Source: Pseudomonas sp. MYb327 (GTDB lineage: Bacteria > Pseudomonadota > Gammaproteobacteria > Pseudomonadales > Pseudomonadaceae). Taken from it: 64,000 nt of DNA. The stretch lies in assembly GCF_040438925.1 (NCBI RefSeq), contig NZ_CP159258.1, forward strand, positions 2,308,001-2,372,000. Reading direction: 5' to 3'. Each line of letters starts with the position of its first letter. Position 1 is the first letter of the stretch. A program made the position numbers and the translations under genes. The notes under the pieces were generated by a model that was not told the origin of the DNA, did no database searches, and saw only the letters and a list, made by a program, of their open reading frames with translations. Positions 25,056-33,698 of this stretch are shown here, piece by piece.

Positions 25056-26054
25056 ATGTCGGAACGAGTCTTGATCGATGGGTTCTCCAGACGCGTGGAC
25101 TATCTGCGGATGTCAGTCACCGACCGTTGCGATTTCCGTTGCGTGTATTGCATGGCCGAGGACATGCAGTTCCTGCCGCGCCAACGGGTGCTGACGCTGG
25201 AAGAGATCTATCAAGTGGCTGAAAGCTTCGTCGCGCTGGGTACACGCAAGATTCGCCTGACCGGCGGCGAGCCGCTAATCCGTCCGGGCGTGGTCCAGCT
25301 GTGCCAGAAGATCGCCGCCCTGCCTGGCCTGCGCGAGCTGTGCATGACCACCAACGGCTCGCAATTAGCCAGACTTGCCCAGCCGCTGTTCGACGCCGGG
25401 GTCAAGCGCCTCAACATCAGCCTCGATTGCCTGGACCCGCAACGCTTTCGCGAGCTGACCCGCACTGGCGATCTGGCGCAAGTGATCAAGGGCATCGATG
25501 CCGCCAACAAAGCAGGATTGCGCAACACCAAACTGAATTGCGTGGTGATGAAGGGCCGCAACGACCACGAGATCAACGACCTGGTGAGCTTCGCCATCGA
25601 CCGCAACCTCGACATTTCCTTTATTGAAGAAATGCCCTTGGGCACTATTGATGAACACAGCCGCGCCGAATCATTTTATTCAAGCGCTCAGGTCCGTGAA
25701 CGGATTGCCGAGCGCTACACTTTGATTGACTCTGCCGAGTCGACCCAGGGCCCTTCGCGCTACTGGCGTCTGGCCGAGGCGCCACAGATTCGCCTGGGGT
25801 TCATTTCGCCCCACAGCCACAACTTCTGCGGCACCTGCAACCGGGTGCGGTTGACCGTCGAAGGTCGTCTGCTGCTGTGTCTGGGCAACGAGCATTCGGT
25901 CGATCTCAAGGCTGTATTGCGCAGCCATCCCGGACAGCCGGAACGCCTGGAGAAAGCCATCATCGAGGCGATGAAACTCAAGCCTTATCGGCACAATTTC
26001 GAAGTGAACGACGATGTTCAAGTCATTCGCTTCATGAACATGACGGGGGGCTGA
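25056..26054 (+). CDS. moaA: GTP 3',8-cyclase MoaA (molybdenum cofactor synthesis)
   Basis: A 332-residue radical SAM enzyme that, with MoaC, turns GTP into cyclic pyranopterin monophosphate. The N-terminal cluster motif CDFRCVYC (CxxxCxxC) binds the SAM cluster. [13 protein letters not shown] is the GGEP motif. The C-terminal cluster Cys set is in [10 protein letters not shown] and LLLCLG, and the protein ends in the conserved GG. The ATG at 25056 is preferred because GCGAGG precedes it and [18 protein letters not shown] is the usual N-terminus; an upstream frame to 25029 exists. It is divergent from a molybdoenzyme and shares a motif pair with it, suggesting a dedicated or extra moaA copy. 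Confidence 0.93.
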   Translation: MSERVLIDGFSRRVDYLRMSVTDRCDFRCVYCMAEDMQFLPRQRVLTLEEIYQVAESFVALGTRKIRLTGGEPLIRPGVVQLCQKIAALPGLRELCMTTNGSQLARLAQPLFDAGVKRLNISLDCLDPQRFRELTRTGDLAQVIKGIDAANKAGLRNTKLNCVVMKGRNDHEINDLVSFAIDRNLDISFIEEMPLGTIDEHSRAESFYSSAQVRERIAERYTLIDSAESTQGPSRYWRLAEAPQIRLGFISPHSHNFCGTCNRVRLTVEGRLLLCLGNEHSVDLKAVLRSHPGQPERLEKAIIEAMKLKPYRHNFEVNDDVQVIRFMNMTGG

Positions 26055-26058
26055 ACCC

Positions 26059-26958
26059 ATGATCGTCAGACCCAAACCCAACCTGATCGGCGTCCTGACT
26101 TCACTCAAGGGCTCGATCGCCAAGCGAATTGCGCTACGCAGCCTGTTGGTCACGCTGCTCGCCTCGGCCATCGTGCTGATCGAGACATTGCACCCGATGT
26201 ATTTCTCCAAGGTCAGCGCCACGCCGTTCACCTTGCTCGGTTTGTCGTTGTCGATCTTCATGAGCTTTCGCAACAACGCCTGCTATGACCGCTGGTATGA
26301 AGCGCGCAAGGCGTGGGGCGATGTGATCGTGACCATCCGTTCGATGATTCGCGAAACCCAGATCATCAAGGACGCGACGGAACGGCACACAATCCTCAGC
26401 AACCTCTGCGGCTTCGCCCATGCGCTCAACGCGCGGCTGCGCAAGGAAAACGAACTGGCCGCCAGTGGCGACTGGCTGGAACCAATGCCTCTAAGCAACA
26501 CGAATGATGTCAGTGGGGAGATTCTGCTGCACGTCGGCCAGCAGTGCTCGGCCCTCAATGTGGGGGGCGCGATCAGCGAATGGCGCTACATGATCATGGC
26601 GAATCATTTGACCGGCCTGACCCACTCCCAGGCGGTTTGTGAACGGATCAAAAACACGCCGCTGCCCTTTCCCTACACCTTGTTGCTGCACCGGACCATC
26701 TACCTGTTCTGCATCCTGTTGCCGTTCGCCATGGCCGAACCACTGGGTTGGCTGACACCGATTTTCACTGCAATTGTGAGCTATACCTTTTTCGGCCTGG
26801 ATGCAATTGCCGACGAACTGGAAGACCCCTTCGGCCGCGACGAAAACGACCTGCCCACCGACGCCATCGTGCGCAACATCGAACGCGATGTCCTCGCTGC
26901 GCTGGGTGTGACGGAATTGCCGCCACAGCTGGAACCGGTGGATTTTGTCCTGAACTGA
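26059..26958 (+). CDS. Bestrophin-family (UPF0187) channel-like membrane protein
   Basis: A 299-residue inner-membrane protein. FTLLGLSLSIFMSFRNNACYDRWYEARKAW (first part positions about 55-74) is the signature of bacterial bestrophins: RNNxCYDRWYEARKxWG. Helices lie at about 26-45, 55-70, 205-230 and 235-255; the end ELEDPFGRDENDLPTDAI is also conserved. Bacterial bestrophins form pentameric ion channels. The gene begins five bases after the moaA stop codon, so the two are almost surely co-transcribed, an unusual pairing. The ion carried and the link to molybdenum metabolism are unknown. Confidence 0.87.
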   Translation: MIVRPKPNLIGVLTSLKGSIAKRIALRSLLVTLLASAIVLIETLHPMYFSKVSATPFTLLGLSLSIFMSFRNNACYDRWYEARKAWGDVIVTIRSMIRETQIIKDATERHTILSNLCGFAHALNARLRKENELAASGDWLEPMPLSNTNDVSGEILLHVGQQCSALNVGGAISEWRYMIMANHLTGLTHSQAVCERIKNTPLPFPYTLLLHRTIYLFCILLPFAMAEPLGWLTPIFTAIVSYTFFGLDAIADELEDPFGRDENDLPTDAIVRNIERDVLAALGVTELPPQLEPVDFVLN

Positions 26959-26985
26959 TTGATCCCGGGTAGCACCCAAATCCTT

Positions 26986-27503
26986 GTTGAATGTGCTGAC
27001 GCCATCGCTGGCAAGCCAGCTCCTACAGAGATTTTGGGTGGAGGGGGAATTGTGGGCGACTTGAAATGCCGTAGGAGCAAGCTTGCTCGCGATGGCGGTC
27101 TGACAGACAACGATGATGTTGAATGTGCTGACGCCATCGCTGGCAAGCCAGCTCCTACAGAGATTTTGGGTGGATGCGGGAGTTATGGGCGACTTGAAAT
27201 GCTGTAGGAGCAAGCTTGCTCGCGATGGCGGTCTGACAGACAACGATGATGTTGAATGTGCTGACGCCATCGCTGGCAAGCCAGCTCCTACAGAGATTTT
27301 GGGTGGAGGGGGAATTGTGGGCGACTTGAAATGCTGTAGGCGCAAGCTTGCTCGCGATGGCGGTCTGACAGACAACGATGATGTTGAATGTGCTGACGCC
27401 ATCGCTGGCAAGCCAGCTCCTACAGGGGTTGTGGGTGGACGCGGGAATTGTGGGCGACTTGAAATGCCGTAGGAGCAAGCTTGCTCGCGATGGCGGTGTG
27501 TCA
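26986..27503. repeat. Tandem array of four REPIN units (132-133 bp period)
   Basis: Units begin with GTTGAATGTGCTGACGCCAT at 26986, 27118, 27251 and 27383. Each holds one inward REP (GCCATCGCTGGCAAGCCAGC plus TCCTACAG) and one outward REP (GTAGGAGCAAGCTTGCTCGC plus GATGGC). Units differ by few bases, e.g. GTAGGCGC in the third and changes in the spacer GATTTTGGGTGGAGGGGGAA. Open frames across the array are by-products of the repeat. This region between the bestrophin and efflux genes holds no gene. Confidence 0.93.
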
Positions 27504-27515
27504 GGCAGCGGTGAT

Positions 27516-28481
27516 TTAGCGGGGATTTTCAGATGGGTGGTTTTCGCGGACGGTCACGGTCGCCGTCGTCCCCGCCCGCAATTTGTCTTTGCCGGCGTAG
27601 TCCTCGTCGATCCGGATCCGCACCGGCACCCGCTGCGCCAGTTTGACCCAGGTATAGCTGGGATTGATGTTCGCCAGAAGCCGCCCGCCGGGCAGGTTTT
27701 CCCGGTCGGCAATGGCGAAGGCGATGCTTTGCACAGTGCCGCCAAACCGTTCGCCACTCATCAATTCGATATCGACCCGGTCGCCCTCCTCGATTCGTGG
27801 CAGCTTGGTTTCTTCGAAGTAGCCACTGACATAAAACGAATCGCTGTCCACCAGTGCCACCAGCGGACCACCTGCGGTTGCGTAGTCACCCTGACGGGTC
27901 AGCAGATTGGTGACGAAACCGCTGATCGGCGATTCGACCCGGGTGCGCTGCAGATCATGTTCAGCCTCGGCCAATGCGGCGATAGCCAGTTGCACGTTAG
28001 CCTGGGCAAAGCCCAGGTTGGCCTGGTTGCGCAGCAAATCAGCCTGGGCCACCGAGACTTCGGTGCTGGATTTTTCCCACTCTTCGCCGGAAATCGCCGA
28101 GCGCTCCTTGAGGGTCCGCCGACGGCGCTCTTCGCTTTGCCGCTGCCTGAGCAGTGCCTGGCTGGCAACAATGGTTGCCTCGGACTGACCAAGTGAAGCT
28201 TTCGCCACTTCCACCGAACGTTTGGCGTGCTCCACCGCCAGAACGTAACGCGAGGGATCGATCTCCAGCAGTAACTGGCCTTTATCCACGTGCTGGTTGT
28301 CGTGCACGCCAAGTTTGACGATGCGCCCCGGAACATCTGCAGACAAGGTCACCACATCGGCCCGCACCCGGGCATCGCGGGTCCAGGGTGCGCGGGTGTA
28401 ATGCTCCCAGGCAAACCAGCCGAGCACCAATGCCAGCGCCACCACCGCCACCGTCGTAAGTTGCGCAAGGATCTTCTTCAC
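27516..28481 (-). CDS. HlyD-family membrane fusion protein (AaeA/EmrA-like)
   Basis: A 321-residue periplasmic adaptor anchored by one N-terminal helix (about 8-25). YTRAPWTRDARVRADVVTLS and VPGRIVKLGVHDNQHVDKGQ form the first half of the biotinyl-lipoyl domain; a long alpha-hairpin (about 75-185) follows, then RTRVESPISGFVTNLLTRQG, and a beta-barrel. It links an inner-membrane FUSC transporter to an outer-membrane channel for export of aromatic acids or similar compounds. It is third in the FUSC-DUF1656-HlyD operon, starting 4 bases after DUF1656. No outer-membrane factor gene is adjacent. Confidence 0.9.
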   Translation of the reverse strand: MKKILAQLTTVAVVALALVLGWFAWEHYTRAPWTRDARVRADVVTLSADVPGRIVKLGVHDNQHVDKGQLLLEIDPSRYVLAVEHAKRSVEVAKASLGQSEATIVASQALLRQRQSEERRRRTLKERSAISGEEWEKSSTEVSVAQADLLRNQANLGFAQANVQLAIAALAEAEHDLQRTRVESPISGFVTNLLTRQGDYATAGGPLVALVDSDSFYVSGYFEETKLPRIEEGDRVDIELMSGERFGGTVQSIAFAIADRENLPGGRLLANINPSYTWVKLAQRVPVRIRIDEDYAGKDKLRAGTTATVTVRENHPSENPR

Positions 28482-28485
28482 GGCA

Positions 28486-28686
28486 TCAGGCTCCCATCAC
28501 CAGGATCAGCGTCGCGCACACGCAGGCGTACAACGCGCCTTCGAACAAGGCTTCATGCCAGACGAACTGCAACACCCCGAGGCGCCGCAGGATCCAGTCC
28601 AGCACCAGGAAAACCGGTACCCCCAGCAGCAACGCCTGGGCGATCGGCGGCAGGTAGACGCCGCCTATTTCCAGATCAATGGGCAA
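28486..28686 (-). CDS. DUF1656 small membrane protein
   Basis: A 66-residue protein with two helices (IAQALLLGVPVFLVLDWIL and ALYACVCATLILVMGA). It has the DUF1656 layout, found between FUSC and HlyD genes in AaeX/AaeAB-like operons. Its start overlaps the end of the FUSC gene by 11 bases. Probably a small accessory subunit of the efflux system. Confidence 0.88.
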   Translation of the reverse strand: MPIDLEIGGVYLPPIAQALLLGVPVFLVLDWILRRLGVLQFVWHEALFEGALYACVCATLILVMGA

Positions 28687-30811
28687 GCGCAGGTACTCCT
28701 TGCAAGGGAACGGGTTCGAAGTGGCTACGGTGGCGCTCCAGGAACGACACCACGATCAACAGCGCCACGCGCATGCGAAACACCGACCACAAGTGCTCAT
28801 GGACGCTGGAATGCAGCGTGTCCAGCTCATCGCCCAAGGCAAGCAGGCTATCGAGGACACGATCTACTTCAATATCGGGTCGAGCGGCAACCAGTCGTCC
28901 CGTTTCACGAACCGTCGCGAACAATCGAGTTTGCATCTCCGCGCTCAGCAGCGCGTTGTTCTGCCCCTGCTGCCTAAGCTGGTTCAAGGCGATGCCTAGC
29001 GCCATGCACCCGAGGCTGACGTCGAACAGGTCGCGCGAAGGTTGGTCCTGGATGGCGGGCAACAATCCCAACATCATGGTCAGGCGGTCGACCATGCGGC
29101 TCTCAAAGGCGAACTGGTTTTCATCGGTGGCCGGGATTTTCAGCAAGGCGTAGACCTGCTCGCAGTTCTCCTTGTACAACCGGCGAATCCGCAACACCGG
29201 CCTGAAGGGGAAGATCAACGCATAGACACTCAATGCCAGCGTAGCGGCGCAGACATAAGCGCCGGCAAACTCGAACCACTGGATGGCACTGTTTTGCCCT
29301 GCCCCGGTGTTTTGCGGCCCCAACAACAGACACGTCATCAGCCCCAGGCCAATCCCCGTGCCCGTTGTGGCCGGGCTGGACAGTCCCACCGCGACGGCAT
29401 ACAGCAATGGCGCCAACAGCAGCGCCAACAATTCGAAACTGCTGATCATCGGCACCAGCGCGAATTGCAGTAACGACGAGAAAACCAATGCCAGTGCCAG
29501 GCCCCGGGCAAAACTCTGCGCAGCCAGCAGCGGCCGTGGAAACGTTGCCATCAGCGAGCAAAGAATCCCCACCACAATCATCCCGCCCCGTGCGCCATCC
29601 CATCCGGTTTCGATCCAGATCAACCCGGCGACCATCAATGCGCAGTAGGCGCGGATGGCGTTCATCGTCGCCAGGGTGAAATCCAGGTGCAATGGATTGG
29701 ACTGACCGCGATAAACGCTGCTAGCCCTGCGCCCGCTCTGGATCACATCGCTCAATTCAAGAATCGTTTCCAGTTGCTGCAGCATCCGCGCCTGTTCCCA
29801 GCGCAGCGACCATGACAACGAGCGCAAGGTTGCCTTCAACGGCTCGACCAGTTGCTCAGAACGGTAAGCCAGTGCATCGAAACGCTGCTGCAACGCGGCG
29901 AACTGGCGCCGCTGTTCGCTGGACAACGCTCGTCCTTGCCGGGCCAATTCATCGAGAAAGACCAGTTCATCGGCAAGCAAACTCTGTATCTCGCTGGGAA
30001 TTTCGCCCTCCCAGCGTTCCAGCAACAGTTCGCGTTGATGGCGCAACGCGGTGAGCCTCGCCGTCAGCAGCACCAGTTGATTGCCGAGCAATTGCACCAG
30101 GTCGTCGGCGCTGCGCAAACGCGGTGCGTCGTAATACAAATGCCGACGTACGCCCTCCAGTGCACTGATCTGCCCGAGAAGCTGCATTTGTCGACGGTGG
30201 AAGTCGGCCTCGCTTTCTTCGGTGCGAATAACCGCAGTGGCATGGGTCGCCAGCAACTTGATCACTTGGTCGATCCTGGCGAAGTAATCCTTGGCCACGG
30301 CTTCCGGGCGCGCGGTCAGCAGACTGACCACACAGACACAGGCCACAGCCAGTAGCGTTTCGGTCACGCGGGTCACGGCCAGCAGGAAAGTGCCATCCTG
30401 ATCCGGCACCGCCAACAGCCCCACCACGACGGCCGTATAGCCGCTGAGCACAAACGCCTGGGAACTGGTGTAGCGCAACAAGGTGCCCCCGGCGGTACAC
30501 AGTGCCAGCCACAACGACAAGGTAGTAATGAAAGGCAAAGGAGCCTGGGGGAAAATCGCCATGATCACCACCGCCACCGCCGCGCCCAGAGTGGTGCCGA
30601 TCACTTGGCCAAAGCTGCGGGCCAGTACCATGCCACCCGATGGCTGGCTGATGATGACCACGGCCATGATCGACCACTTGGGCTGGTCGAGATCGAACAC
30701 AAAGGCCAGGTACAGCGTCAACAGCCCGGCGGCAATGGTTCTCAAGGCGAACAGCAACACCCCGGGACCGGGATGGATAATCGCCTTGAAGTATTGCAGC
30801 AGCGCTTGCAT
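28676..30811 (-). CDS. FUSC-family efflux transporter (AaeB-like)
   Basis: A 711-residue inner-membrane protein with two blocks of about six helices (residues about 15-165 and 385-515), each followed by a cytoplasmic helical domain, the layout of AaeB and fusaric-acid-resistance proteins. WSIMAVVIISQPSGGMVLAR and GTTLGAAVAVVIMAIFPQAP belong to the first pore half; WDGARGGMIVVGILCSLMAT to the second. It expels aromatic carboxylic acids or toxic small molecules with the HlyD partner. It is first in the operon. No LysR regulator lies next to it. Confidence 0.9.
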   Translation of the reverse strand: MQALLQYFKAIIHPGPGVLLFALRTIAAGLLTLYLAFVFDLDQPKWSIMAVVIISQPSGGMVLARSFGQVIGTTLGAAVAVVIMAIFPQAPLPFITTLSLWLALCTAGGTLLRYTSSQAFVLSGYTAVVVGLLAVPDQDGTFLLAVTRVTETLLAVACVCVVSLLTARPEAVAKDYFARIDQVIKLLATHATAVIRTEESEADFHRRQMQLLGQISALEGVRRHLYYDAPRLRSADDLVQLLGNQLVLLTARLTALRHQRELLLERWEGEIPSEIQSLLADELVFLDELARQGRALSSEQRRQFAALQQRFDALAYRSEQLVEPLKATLRSLSWSLRWEQARMLQQLETILELSDVIQSGRRASSVYRGQSNPLHLDFTLATMNAIRAYCALMVAGLIWIETGWDGARGGMIVVGILCSLMATFPRPLLAAQSFARGLALALVFSSLLQFALVPMISSFELLALLLAPLLYAVAVGLSSPATTGTGIGLGLMTCLLLGPQNTGAGQNSAIQWFEFAGAYVCAATLALSVYALIFPFRPVLRIRRLYKENCEQVYALLKIPATDENQFAFESRMVDRLTMMLGLLPAIQDQPSRDLFDVSLGCMALGIALNQLRQQGQNNALLSAEMQTRLFATVRETGRLVAARPDIEVDRVLDSLLALGDELDTLHSSVHEHLWSVFRMRVALLIVVSFLERHRSHFEPVPLQGVPALAH

Positions 30812-31023
30812 GGGAACGCCCGTTGGCTGTTATCCACACAGCGTAGTCACAGCATAGGGGTCTCGACAGGTTTCAGTGTCGACGGCGCCTGTAGGGCATT
30901 TCTTTGTTCAATCGGCGGGCCGCTCAGCCAGCAATTCTCTGTTGAACGGTTTCAAGGTTTGACTCACAGCCCTCCCTGACCGAAGCTGATCTCTTTGCAA
31001 AAGCTTGCCAGCCCGGATTCTGC

Positions 31024-32079
31024 ATGCCCCAGTCCCGCCGTTATCTGCTCATCAGCCTTTGTGCCTTGATTGTCATCGGCCTCGCGTGGTTTTCCCTGCG
31101 CAGCACTACGCCCGTTGTGCCCGAAGCTATCAAGCGCGGTTACAGCGAAGCGCTGGCCCAGGCGCGCGCAGGTAAGCCAGGGGCCGCACGGGTGCTTTAC
31201 CAGCAACTGGCGCGTCCGGATATTTCACCGAAACGACGCGTCTGGCTGCATGCCGAATTGCCCAATTACCCCAGTTCCGTTGCCCTGAAACTGGCGGATG
31301 CGGACTTGCAGCATGAGGCGCCCGAGGTGCGTATTGCGGCAATCAAAAGCATCAGTGGCTTGGTTCCCAGCGGTCAGCGCAGTCTCTTGCTGGGGCCGTT
31401 GCTCGATGACGGTGACCAGAATGTCCGCTTTGCTGCGGTAAACGCGCTGTTGGGGCTGTCGCCGGATGATCTGGGCTTGTACTTCGGGCCGCTGGAACAG
31501 GCTATAGATGCCTGGCAGCAAGTACTGAAAGGCGCCCCGGAAAGCGCAGAAAACCAATATCAACTAGCCCGCTTATACTTGCACAATGCCGAATTCAAGG
31601 AAGCACAGCAGGCGCTAGATCAGACCTTGCGCCTTGCGCCCGACAACCTGCCCGCACTGGTGATGCAAATTGAAGTGCTGGACAAGCTGGGGCAAAACGA
31701 TGCGGCCCGACAGTTGTTGGCCAAACAACTAAAAGCACAACCCGACTCGGCTTATCTGCAACATGCCTTGGGGCTTTGGCTGCTGCACCATGACCAGAAT
31801 GAATTCGCCCTGCTCGGCCTGTCCAAAGCCGTGGAGCTAGAGCCGGACAACAAGGATTACCGATACGACCTGGCCACCACTCTGCATGGTGAACAAGAGC
31901 TGGAAGCGGCGCAGAAGCAGTTGCAGGAAATCGTCCAGCGCCATCCGAATGATCGCAAGGCGCGGGTACTGCTGATCAATTACTGGAAAGAGAGCGGGCA
32001 GCTGCAGAACGTGCAGATTTTGCTGGCGCAGCTGGAACAGATGAATCCTGACGATCCAGCCCTCCAGCAAGGTCTTTGA
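31024..32079 (+). CDS. Membrane-anchored TPR protein with HEAT-like segment
   Basis: A 351-residue protein with one N-terminal helix (about 7-25, LLISLCALIVIGLAWF) and the rest probably periplasmic. Residues about 75-145 look like HEAT-type repeats (LQHEAPEVRIAAIKSI, GDQNVRFAAVNALLGL). From about 160 on there are four or five TPR units (AENQYQLARLYLHNAEFKEA, LQHALGLWLLHHDQNEFALL). It should be a protein-protein scaffold. It ends 116 bases before the KaiC-like gene in the same direction and may share a transcript with it. Specific role unknown. Confidence 0.8.
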   Translation: MPQSRRYLLISLCALIVIGLAWFSLRSTTPVVPEAIKRGYSEALAQARAGKPGAARVLYQQLARPDISPKRRVWLHAELPNYPSSVALKLADADLQHEAPEVRIAAIKSISGLVPSGQRSLLLGPLLDDGDQNVRFAAVNALLGLSPDDLGLYFGPLEQAIDAWQQVLKGAPESAENQYQLARLYLHNAEFKEAQQALDQTLRLAPDNLPALVMQIEVLDKLGQNDAARQLLAKQLKAQPDSAYLQHALGLWLLHHDQNEFALLGLSKAVELEPDNKDYRYDLATTLHGEQELEAAQKQLQEIVQRHPNDRKARVLLINYWKESGQLQNVQILLAQLEQMNPDDPALQQGL

Positions 32080-32195
32080 TATCAACCGTAAAATTGGTTG
32101 AACGCTCATCGCCGCAAACGGTCAAGTGAAACAGGCAATCCATTGCGGCACTTAACGCTCGCAGCCTCGTTCCCCTGGTCAAGAGAGGGCATTTT

Positions 32196-33698
32196 TTGTC
32201 AACATCCAAAGAGTTCATCAGTGCAAAAGCCGCCACCGGCATCGAAGGTCTGGATGACATCCTCGATGGCGGACTATCCCGTGGTCATGTGTTTTTGCTG
32301 GAGGGTGAGCCGGGTACCGGCAAGACTACCGTCGCGTTGCACTTTCTATTGGCCGGCGCCCGCGCCGGCGAGCGTTCGTTGTATATCACTCTGTCCGAAA
32401 CCGAGCGCGAACTGCGCCAAGGTGCACGATCCCATGGCTGGGAGCTTGACAAAAGCGTGCATATCTTCGAGCTGACGCCGCCGGAGAGCCTGCTTAACGC
32501 CGAGCACCATCAATCGCTTTTGTACTCCTCGGACCTTGAGCTGGGGGAAGCGACGAAACAGATTTTCGAAGTGGTTGAACGGATCAAACCGACCCGCGTG
32601 GTGCTCGATAGCCTGTCTGAAATACGTCTGCTGGCACAAAGTTCTTTGCGCTACCGCCGACAGATCCTCGCGATCAAACACTACTTTGTGCGCTATGACG
32701 CCACGGTGGTATTGCTTGACGACCTGACCACCGAATCCCTCGATAAAACCGTGCACAGTGTGGCCCACGGGGTAATTCGCCTGGAAGAACTGACGCCCAA
32801 CTATGGCGCTGAACGCCGGCGGATCCGCGTGGTGAAATACCGCGGCCAGAAATACCGAGGCGGCTACCATGACTTCACCATCATGGGCGACGGCGTGCAT
32901 GTGTTCCCACGCCTGGTAGCGGCCGAACACCGAGGTCGTTATCTGCGCCAGCAGTTGACCAGCGGCGTCAAGGAAATGGACGCCCTGCTCGGCGGTGGCA
33001 TCGAGACCGGTTCGAGCACACTCATTCTCGGCCCTGCCGGCACAGGCAAATCCCTGATTGCCATGGTGTTCGCTGCAGCCGCCGTAGCCCGGGGCGAAAA
33101 AGCCGCACTGTTCATCTTCGATGAAGAACTCGGTTTGCTGTTCGAACGCATGAAGAACATCGGTATCGACTTGAAGGCATTGCAAGGCACCGGCAACTTG
33201 ATGATCGAGCAAGTGGACGCTGCCGAATTGTCACCGGGCGAGTTCTCTCACAGGGTGCGTCGCTGCGTCGATGACGCCGACATCAAAACGGTGGTGATCG
33301 ACAGCATCAACGGCTATCAGGCAGCCATGCCGGAAGAGAACGCCCTGGTGCTGCACATGCACGAACTGCTGCTGTACCTCAACCGCAAAGGTGCGGCGAC
33401 GTTCATGACCGTCGCCCAGCATGGACTGGTTGGCGACATGCAAGCGCCGGTGGACATCACTTACCTGGCGGACACGGTGATCCTGCTACGTTATTTTGAA
33501 GCAGTGGGCAAAGTGCGTCGGGCGATTTCGATCATCAAGAAGCGCACCGGCAGCCATGAATCGACCATTCGTGAATACCGCATCAGCTCCAATGGCATGA
33601 CCATCGGCGAACCGCTGGAGTCGTTCCAGGGAGTTTTGCGCGGAGTTCCCACGTATTTGGGTGCGAGCAACCCATTACTCGGGGATGAAGTCCCGTGA
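32196..33698 (+). CDS. KaiC-like double-domain RecA-fold ATPase
   Basis: A 500-residue protein with two KaiC domains. CI has Walker A GEPGTGKT (residues 37-44), YITLSETERELRQGARSHGW and Walker B-like RVVLDSLSEIRLLA. CII has Walker A GPAGTGKS (279-286), FIFDEELGLLFERMKNIGID and TVVIDSINGY. By eye, the Glu pair that activates ATP hydrolysis in cyanobacterial KaiC is Ser-Glu in CI and Asp-Glu in CII. The phosphorylation pair Ser431-Thr432 aligns with Thr-Tyr (422-423) in DITYLADTVILL. No kaiA or kaiB is nearby. The start is TTG with AAGAGAGGG before it. Its stop overlaps the start of a hybrid kinase, so it is likely a signalling ATPase working with that kinase. Confidence 0.9.
   Translation: MSTSKEFISAKAATGIEGLDDILDGGLSRGHVFLLEGEPGTGKTTVALHFLLAGARAGERSLYITLSETERELRQGARSHGWELDKSVHIFELTPPESLLNAEHHQSLLYSSDLELGEATKQIFEVVERIKPTRVVLDSLSEIRLLAQSSLRYRRQILAIKHYFVRYDATVVLLDDLTTESLDKTVHSVAHGVIRLEELTPNYGAERRRIRVVKYRGQKYRGGYHDFTIMGDGVHVFPRLVAAEHRGRYLRQQLTSGVKEMDALLGGGIETGSSTLILGPAGTGKSLIAMVFAAAAVARGEKAALFIFDEELGLLFERMKNIGIDLKALQGTGNLMIEQVDAAELSPGEFSHRVRRCVDDADIKTVVIDSINGYQAAMPEENALVLHMHELLLYLNRKGAATFMTVAQHGLVGDMQAPVDITYLADTVILLRYFEAVGKVRRAISIIKKRTGSHESTIREYRISSNGMTIGEPLESFQGVLRGVPTYLGASNPLLGDEVP

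Noticed and set aside
26959..27478. Open frames of 82-306 codons across the repeat array on both strands
   Set aside because: They consist of the repeated REP sequence translated; the same peptide recurs each unit and none has its own ribosome site.
26986..27503. Regular repeats that could be taken for a CRISPR array
   Set aside because: The period is 132-133 bases, the spacers are also repeated, and each unit is a pair of REP hairpins. No cas genes are present.
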